A stretch of 64,000 nucleotides of DNA from Lojkania enalia (Eukaryota; Ascomycota; Dothideomycetes; Pleosporales), in contig ML986775.1 of assembly GCA_010094045.1 (NCBI GenBank), positions 7,978 through 71,977 on the forward strand, in the 5' to 3' direction. Below are positions 57,765 to 64,000 of this stretch, one piece after another. The number at the start of each line of letters is the position of its first letter. Within the stretch, counting starts at the first letter, position 1. The position numbers and the translations under genes are program-made. Below the pieces are notes generated by a model. The model was not told the DNA's origin. It ran no database searches and was given only the letters and a program-made list of their open reading frames with translations.

Positions 57765-59490
57765 ATGGCGTTCCTCTCATACCTCGCAGCTTTTCTCACG
57801 TTTACCTCGATCGGGGTGGCACGCAAGCCAACCCTGGAAGAGCGCGGCATACCTAAGGATCCTACTGGTGTTATGACCATCACATCCCCACAAGGCGCTG
57901 AAATTCGATTCAAGCAGCCTGGAAAGCAAGGTGTCTGTGAGACAGCGGAGGGTGTTGACGATTATGCTGGATACATCAGCCTGGACGAGAAGACCAACAT
58001 GTTTTTCTGGTTCTTTGAGGCACGGGAAAATCCGACCGAGAAGCCGGTACACCTACCACAGCTTCGGATCAATCTCCCGCTAATTCGTTCTAGTTGACAT
58101 TGTGGTTGAATGGTGGCCCTGGAAGCGATTCGCTCATTGGCTTGTTCCAAGAACACGGCCCGTGCAACATCACGGAAGACCTGAAAACGCAATGGAATCC
58201 CTACTCGTGGAATGAGGTTTCGAACATGCTATACCTTTCTCAGCCAGTGGGTGTCGGTTTCTCTTACGAAACCACAAGAGAGGATGCAGATGGTCGATAC
58301 TCCCTCGTGGATCCGGATAGAGCGAATACTACAGATGCCGCTGCTGTCGGTGCCTGGCATATCCTGCAAGCATTCCTGGAGCTATCTCCACAGCTAGATC
58401 CAGATATTACAAACTTCACATTTAACCTGTGGACAGAGAGGTATGTTGTGTGAGCTTGGGTGTGAGGATTTGACTCTAACGGAACTACAGCTACGGCGGT
58501 CACTACGGGCCAGGATTTTACAATTACTTCTACCAACAAAATGAGGCTATCCGAAACGGCTCCGTACCCGGGGTAGAGCTTCAAATGGACACGCTTGGCA
58601 TAATCAACGGCCTTATCGATGAGGACATCCAAGCGCCCTACTATCCGGAGTTCGCCGTCAATAACACGTACGGCATCAAATCTATCAATGACACAATTTA
58701 TACCTTCATGAAGCAAGCCTACTACATGCCTGAAGGCTGCCACGACCAAATTGGTTACTGCAAACAATCCGACCGCTCCACCGAGAGCGGTCAATTGACA
58801 TGCTCCCAAGCGACTAACCTATGCCGAAGCCTCGTCGAAGAGCCCTACTACGCATTTGGCGGGCGCGGCGTCTATGATATCCGCCACCCCTATGATGACC
58901 CAACGCCGCCTGACTATTTTGTGGATTTCCTCAATCTGGCAAGCACGCAGGAAGCCGTCGGCGTGAACATCAACTACACTTCGACAAACGCTCGAAATGT
59001 ATCGCGAGGCTTCGCCAGCACGGGCGACTTCGTCTGGCCTAACTTCATTGAAGACCTAGAAGAAATTCTCGAGTACGGCGTCCGCGTTGCCCTCCTCTAC
59101 GGCGATGCAGACTACATTTGCAACTGGTTCGGCGGCGAGGCTGCCTCTCTCGCCATAAACTACACCGACACAGAAGCTTTCCGTGCCGCTGGGTATACGC
59201 CTTTCCTCGTGGGTGGCGTCGAGTACGGAGAGGTGCGCGAATATGGCAATTTCTCGTTCGTGAGGATCTATGAGGCTGGCCATGAAGTTCCGTATTACCA
59301 GCCCGAGGCAAGTCTAGAGCACTTTAGGAGAGTTCTGAATCATGTTGTTATTGCGGATGGAAGCAAAGTCGTGACGGATACGTATGGGACGAATGGCAGT
59401 GCAAAGGCCACGCATACAGAACCTTTTGTCCCACTGCCGCCTACGAGTACGCCGACTCAGACGTACGGGGCGAGGAGAGTAAGGTGGTAG
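57765..59490 (+). CDS. Secreted serine carboxypeptidase (peptidase S10)
   Basis: Three exons: 57765-58046, 58094-58440, 58491-59490; 542 aa. Releases C-terminal residues from peptides at acid pH, in the vacuole or outside the cell. Signal peptide [20 protein letters not shown]. Family motifs: [20 protein letters not shown] (GGPGSSS is usual), [10 protein letters not shown], the nucleophile ESYGGHYGP (its Ser codon is built across intron 2), the Asp in [14 protein letters not shown] and the His in [17 protein letters not shown]. The triad is therefore complete. Many sequons and paired Cys suggest secretion. The Pro/Thr-rich C-terminus ends in [11 protein letters not shown], with no GPI signal. 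Good TATA box upstream. Confidence 0.96.
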
Positions 59491-62439
59491 TAGGATAAGT
59501 GTCGACATGAAAATTGAGGACCCTAGCTGCAGGTTAATGGAATCGGGCAGATGTAGATTGCAGATCCATCTAATCGTAAATGACTAATGATACTCTACTC
59601 AACACTTCCTCGCTGTTATATCTGGACAATTTAATGCTATGAGAACTTCTACTTTCTGCGCTTGTGAGAACCGAGGTCTTACTAGGGCTTCGCTACGAGG
59701 AGATGTCTTTGTTTCAGGGGTTGGTTGCACACACAACTAGAGTCCAATTAATATTCCAGGTAAGCATACGTTGCAAATTGAGCCGCTGAAAGCATCAAAA
59801 TATGTTACGTTCTATAAAACCCAGTATGTGGTCGCCGCCAAAGAGAACACATGGAAAAAAGAAGACAAAAACAATGCCTCTCCTCCCCACCGCATCTGCT
59901 CTCCCACGGCACGCAAGGTTATATTAATGTGCCTCGGTCATCGATGCCCAATAATCTCAGAATACCTCTCCGGTCAATTATAAATCTGCAATTTATCAGA
60001 TAAACGCATCAACCCACTATGTAGCAGCGGGAGGGGTAGAACCTAATTTTAATACAATGTACCCCCGAACTAATGCCTAGACTTAGAGGATCAATCGCAA
60101 CAGGGTCTCACTCAAGCCGCCGGCTCACTACTTTATCTTGCGGATCATGATAATAGTTATCGACTTTAAGTCTGCCAGGTCACTGCTTAAGCTCGCTGAC
60201 CTGCCGATCTACTGCTTATGCGGTAGGAGCGGCTCAAAGTGATCGGGACCAACAAAATTATTATTGATTTTGCTAAATTCCCGCTGCTAGATCGATTCTG
60301 AGCATCCATTTGCGCACGCGTGCACTCTCCACGCTTTCCCGACCCCTTAGCCGCCATAGAACTCCTTTCACGAACGGTGGTATGCGAAATAGCGAAAATA
60401 AAGAACACCTTCGAAGTAGGAGACCGCTCCTATAGTCCTTATAAACGCACACACCTCGTGGTTCCCTTCTCTCCTAACCGCCTCCGATTCCCTCGCCCAG
60501 CAGCCGTTTTGAACACCCACTTATAAATTCTTGCGAGTAAAGTTCGGTCCCATATTAGGAACTTAGATGGTCCTACAGTCACATTATTATTTACCCGCGG
60601 ATAGTAGAATCAATCATGCCATTTCTACAGGTTTATCTGAGTTGCCTAGATTATAGCACTACAGTGGAAAAGATTAAGGACAAGGTGATCCCCAAACACG
60701 GCCCGCCCAAGGTCGAGATCTTCGCAGAGCATTGAGAAGTTATTGCAACCTTTAGTAAAGCAAGAATCGCAGCTGAGGCTCATAGGCACGTTACGAATAC
60801 TCAGTGATTTGGCCGGGATCTGCGCATCGAACCAGTTGAGGGTCCCAAATTTGACCCAACTTGACCACCGGCCAGCCCCGCAAATGCCAACCAACAAGCA
60901 GGGAAGCTAACCGCAGCAACCCGTGTGAATTGAATGTGTGCTCTGTGACCTTATGAGAAGTGCACTGACAGCCGCATTTAGGTCCCCCGACAAGCTCCAA
61001 GACCATGAACAGCTTTCAGCATTAGGGTCCAACTCCAGATTGTTTTCAGCTAAATCGTAGGTGGGATCGTGACATAACCTTTTTCGGGTCTTACTAATTA
61101 CCCCCAAGCTGCGAATTAAGGAGCCTCCAGTCCCCAGCGGAAGGATGGTCCGAACTCCTAGGCTAGGTGGCCTACGCCAAGTGGGTTCTAGACGAAGCGT
61201 ACGATGAATTATGAAAAAAAAGAAAAAATTTTTTTTTAAAAGATTTTACTAATATCTTCTAAGTAAATTGGGGACATTCCGGTTCTAAGCCCAAGCTTGC
61301 TTCGAACCTGCAGTCTAAGGGCCCTACTTTGAATGTATTCTCGACAAAGCATAAGTAGAATCATAATATAGGCTTCTAGGGTCTTGCTGATATTTCCTAA
61401 GGAACCTGAGACCTCCCGACCCTCGGTGTTACAATGCGGCGAGCATTCAGCCAACAGCACCTACACCGAGTGTGTTTCAAGGTATAAAGTATCGGAGCAG
61501 ATGAGGAAAAACTGTGTTGGTCCATATCTATAGAAGATCAGGGCTATTTACACTGTCTGTCCTAGTATCACATGATATCAGGACCGGTCCTTAATAGGGA
61601 TCGTGCCATACGTACAACATTACACAATCGCATTATCTTTTTCAGGTACCAAGCCCGTTCAGGGATGCGAATAGGAAACTGTACTACTTCATCACTCCTT
61701 TGAGGCGTCACTATTATGTGCATTTTTAGTTCTCATATAAAATCGCATGGCTCAATATATAAATCAAAGAGGTCCGTTTGGAGAAATAAGTTACTGGTTT
61801 CTAGATGTTTGACCTCGAAATTACATATCGTGTTGCTAAACGGTCTTTGCGACTACTCGATTCAGCCTATAGCTCTGTGTACCTTGAGATGTATCGAAAT
61901 GGAATGGCAATGAGACCTCCAATAAAATACACGCACGATGACGTACTCGAAGGCACTATATTCTTCCACACCAGTTGCTTCAGCCACTGATTCATGGCCT
62001 GTAGTCTATGCATATAGGAAAAAGACTAGTAGAACATGCTATTCCACGGCGAAAGACATTGTCTAGAGTATGGAAAGGCTTTGAGAATGATCTTGATGTT
62101 CAGATTCGGATGAGGATCGAATTGTTGCTGCGCGCGTGTTCCCTCCGCTCCCGTTGTTACGCCAGTGTTCCGTATCCTGTTCCACAGAGTGAGGGTCTTC
62201 ACACAATCAGTCGGCCTAATATTCCGATCGAAAGTATCCTTTTCGAGAAATTGATGGACATCTCTGACATTCATGACAAATCCATTTTATCAGAAGAATG
62301 TCCTTGTGACACCTTTTGCGAATATAGATTCAACGACTCTTCGATAGTACCTCGGCGTTTCAGCAGGTACTCCTCTATCTTTGGGTATTCTCCCTCCTTG
62401 TTGCGCCGCTCAACTTGAACTCGTTAATACTCCTGCTGC
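59491..62439. other. Gene-poor AT-rich region
   Basis: Nearly 3 kb without a recognisable gene; the frames are short and change often. A tract of A and T runs lies at 61213-61241. Probably decayed transposon sequence leading to the transposase relic. Confidence 0.4.
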
Positions 62440-63330
62440 ATGGCGTCCGGCACTTTACCCTTCTGGAGCTAGCTCTGGTCTAGTGAAATCACCTCCTAGT
62501 GTTTATTTCCGTCTCTTCGGTGCAACCAGTGCTCCCCCCAATGGCCATCCTGTTCCACCACGACGAATAACCCCTTCTATGCTCAATGCTCTTTTTGAGC
62601 GGTTGCTAGAGAAGCGCCGGACTATTTCGAGACGAAATGATTGTCTTATACGATGAGTTCAAGATTCTTATTGGTGCTACCACTATAAGCCATACTCTGG
62701 CAAACGCAGGCTGGACAAAGAAAGTTATCCGCTATGTGGCTCAGCAACAGAACAAAGATCTACGGGACTTCTACTTGCCTAATCCCTCTGAGTTCGGGTC
62801 ATACCCTCTCGTATTTGTGGATGAGTCCGGGTGCGACAAGCGGATCGGCTTCAGGCGAACTAGCTGGTCCCCTCTCGGTGTCACGCCCGTTCAAGTAGCT
62901 AAGTTTCGTCGCGACGGTAGATATTAGATTTTGCCCGCCTATGCTCAAGAGGGTGTACTTAATTTACGAGTGTTCCAGGGAACAACTGACAGTGCCATGT
63001 ACGAAGACTTCATTAAGCAGACCCTTCAGCTCTGCCAACCATTCCCCAAACATCACTTTGTCCTTGCGATGGACAACGCCTCCTTTCACCACACGGATCG
63101 AATCAAATAGATGTGTAATGACGCGGGCGTGAAGCTATCTTACCTTTCACCGTATTCGCCAGACTTTAATTCCATCGAGGAGTTCTTCGGCGAACTGAAG
63201 GGTTCATGAGGAGTTTGAGAGTGATCCACAACAAAAGTTTGGTACATTCCTTGAATGGTGCCTTGCCGTTGTAGGCGCAAAGGATGAGAGTGCGAGAGGT
63301 CACTTTAGTCATGCTGCTATATACTATTGA
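62440..63330 (+). pseudogene. Tc1/mariner-type (DDE_3) transposase pseudogene
   Basis: Degraded fungal transposase. A linker-like segment (about 62500-62620, NGHPVPPRRITPSMLNALFE) runs in one frame, then a one-base shift leads into EMIVLYDEFKIL, TISHTLANAGWTKKVIR and the catalytic core. The first Asp is in LVFVDESGCDKR, the second in VLAMDNASFHHTDR, and the third acidic residue in the PDFNSIEEFFGELK block. A TAG (63108-63110) and later stops break the frame, and the N-terminal HTH is not readable. The copy is inactive. Terminal repeats were not found. Confidence 0.85.
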
Positions 63331-63349
63331 TCTTGTAGTGGTTGATCAC

Positions 63350-64000
63350 ATCGATTCTTCCGACGCCTGCTCAAGCGTGCGCCATGAAGTAAACATGTAC
63401 CTAGCGAGCCGTTCAAATAACATCTTCACTATTTTGCCATCATAAGGCAATTTGTACCACTTTGCCTAGCTTTCAATGTCCCTGATGAACCGTCGGGCAA
63501 CTCCTCTCTTAATGCCATTCTTAATGAAGAAGGTAGGGTTTTAATCCTGATGTACCTGTTCAAGGTCCAATCCATCTTGCAGCGCGACGTCGCATGCTCT
63601 ACGAATCTCTTCCTTCAACATGTCGTTATCAACCTTCGATTGCTGCCATTCGCTATACACTCGCACGGTTCGTTCTTGCGAACTTGGAATTTCGAGACAA
63701 GTAGTGCTTAGAGGGCATGTTATAGGTGTTGATGTCGCATCTATGGCGTTCGCTGAGGGTGATTAGTGAGGTGGAGATAAGATATTGGTAACGGTAATGG
63801 GGGGTAGTTCGGTGTGGATGTTGTGCTCCTGCTTTCAGCCTGCTGCTCCTACCATTGACGCTCTTCTAGCATCAACGGCTTACGGATCTCCTGAGATATG
63901 TCGTCATGGTCTCTTAGAAGGTTGCCTTGCTCTACGAATTCGACCAGTGCCTTGAGATGATGCGTTCTGAGTTCATAGTGCGTTTTGCCGAAGGAGTCGC
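63350..64000 (-). pseudogene. Degraded repeat-associated ORF of unknown function (runs off window)
   Basis: Read on -, in shifting frames, protein-like pieces appear: YELRTHHLKALVEFVEQGNL, DISQEIRKPLMLEER near the window edge, then DLEQVHQD, FFIKNGIKRGVARRFIRDIE and KIVKMLFERLARYMFTSW. Several stops and shifts interrupt it. The pieces look like a coding sequence that recurs in fungal genomes near transposons, but I cannot name the family. Only the 3' part may be inside the window. Confidence 0.45.

Noticed and set aside
61285..61320. GGTTCGAAGC on the - strand resembling a T-loop
   Set aside because: The flanking bases do not pair to form a T stem or acceptor stem.

Overview
The window is nuclear DNA of a filamentous ascomycete (Pezizomycotina). 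The evidence is spliced genes with short GT-AG introns (about 45-170 bp) and CTGAC-type branch sites, a Zn2Cys6 regulator, a Pth11-like rhodopsin-fold protein, a Dur3 urea symporter, a PRM10-like membrane protein, and retroelements with the signature of repeat-induced point mutation (RIP). A Leotiomycetes-like fungus would fit, but that placement is only a guess.

Layout. 1-6279 is an extremely AT-rich, RIP-degraded Ty3/gypsy chromovirus (RT, RNase H, integrase, chromodomain) plus a second partial copy; it stops abruptly at an LTR end. 6280-17671 holds a secreted hydrolase-like protein, a five-exon Zn2Cys6 regulator, MsrB, a probable GPI-anchored surface protein and an unknown protein. 17672-29832 is an accessory island: three copies of one ~180-200 bp LTR (two are solo LTRs with perfect 5-bp target duplications), a degenerate RING membrane protein, a ~4.6-kb inverted-repeat element, and a wrecked tannase/feruloyl esterase pseudogene. 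30285-59490 is ordinary gene space: Dur3, a rhodopsin-fold receptor-like protein, a GH93/BNR-type secreted glycosidase, a type-B carboxylesterase, a PRM10/ThrE protein, a convergent FAD-monooxygenase/P450 pair and an S10 carboxypeptidase. 59491-64000 is gene-poor and ends in a broken Tc1/mariner-type transposase and another degraded ORF.

The most unusual object is at 23137-27721: ~0.8-kb inverted arms bracket one intact three-exon gene. Its 425-aa product appears to join an N-terminal domain of the fungal STAND/NLR kind to a C-terminal HhH-GPD DNA glycosylase domain resembling the catalytic part of MBD4. No transposase is visible inside. In a genome that clearly suffers C-to-T mutation of repeats, a glycosylase carried inside a repeat invites the (untested) idea of a mutation-countering or self/non-self DNA system.

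Functional links. The secreted hydrolases (7514, 40928, 43718, 57765) and the urea symporter suggest a plant-litter or plant-associated lifestyle. The FAD monooxygenase and P450 could share an oxidative pathway. All gene models here come from reading splice sites by eye and were checked only for frame continuity.
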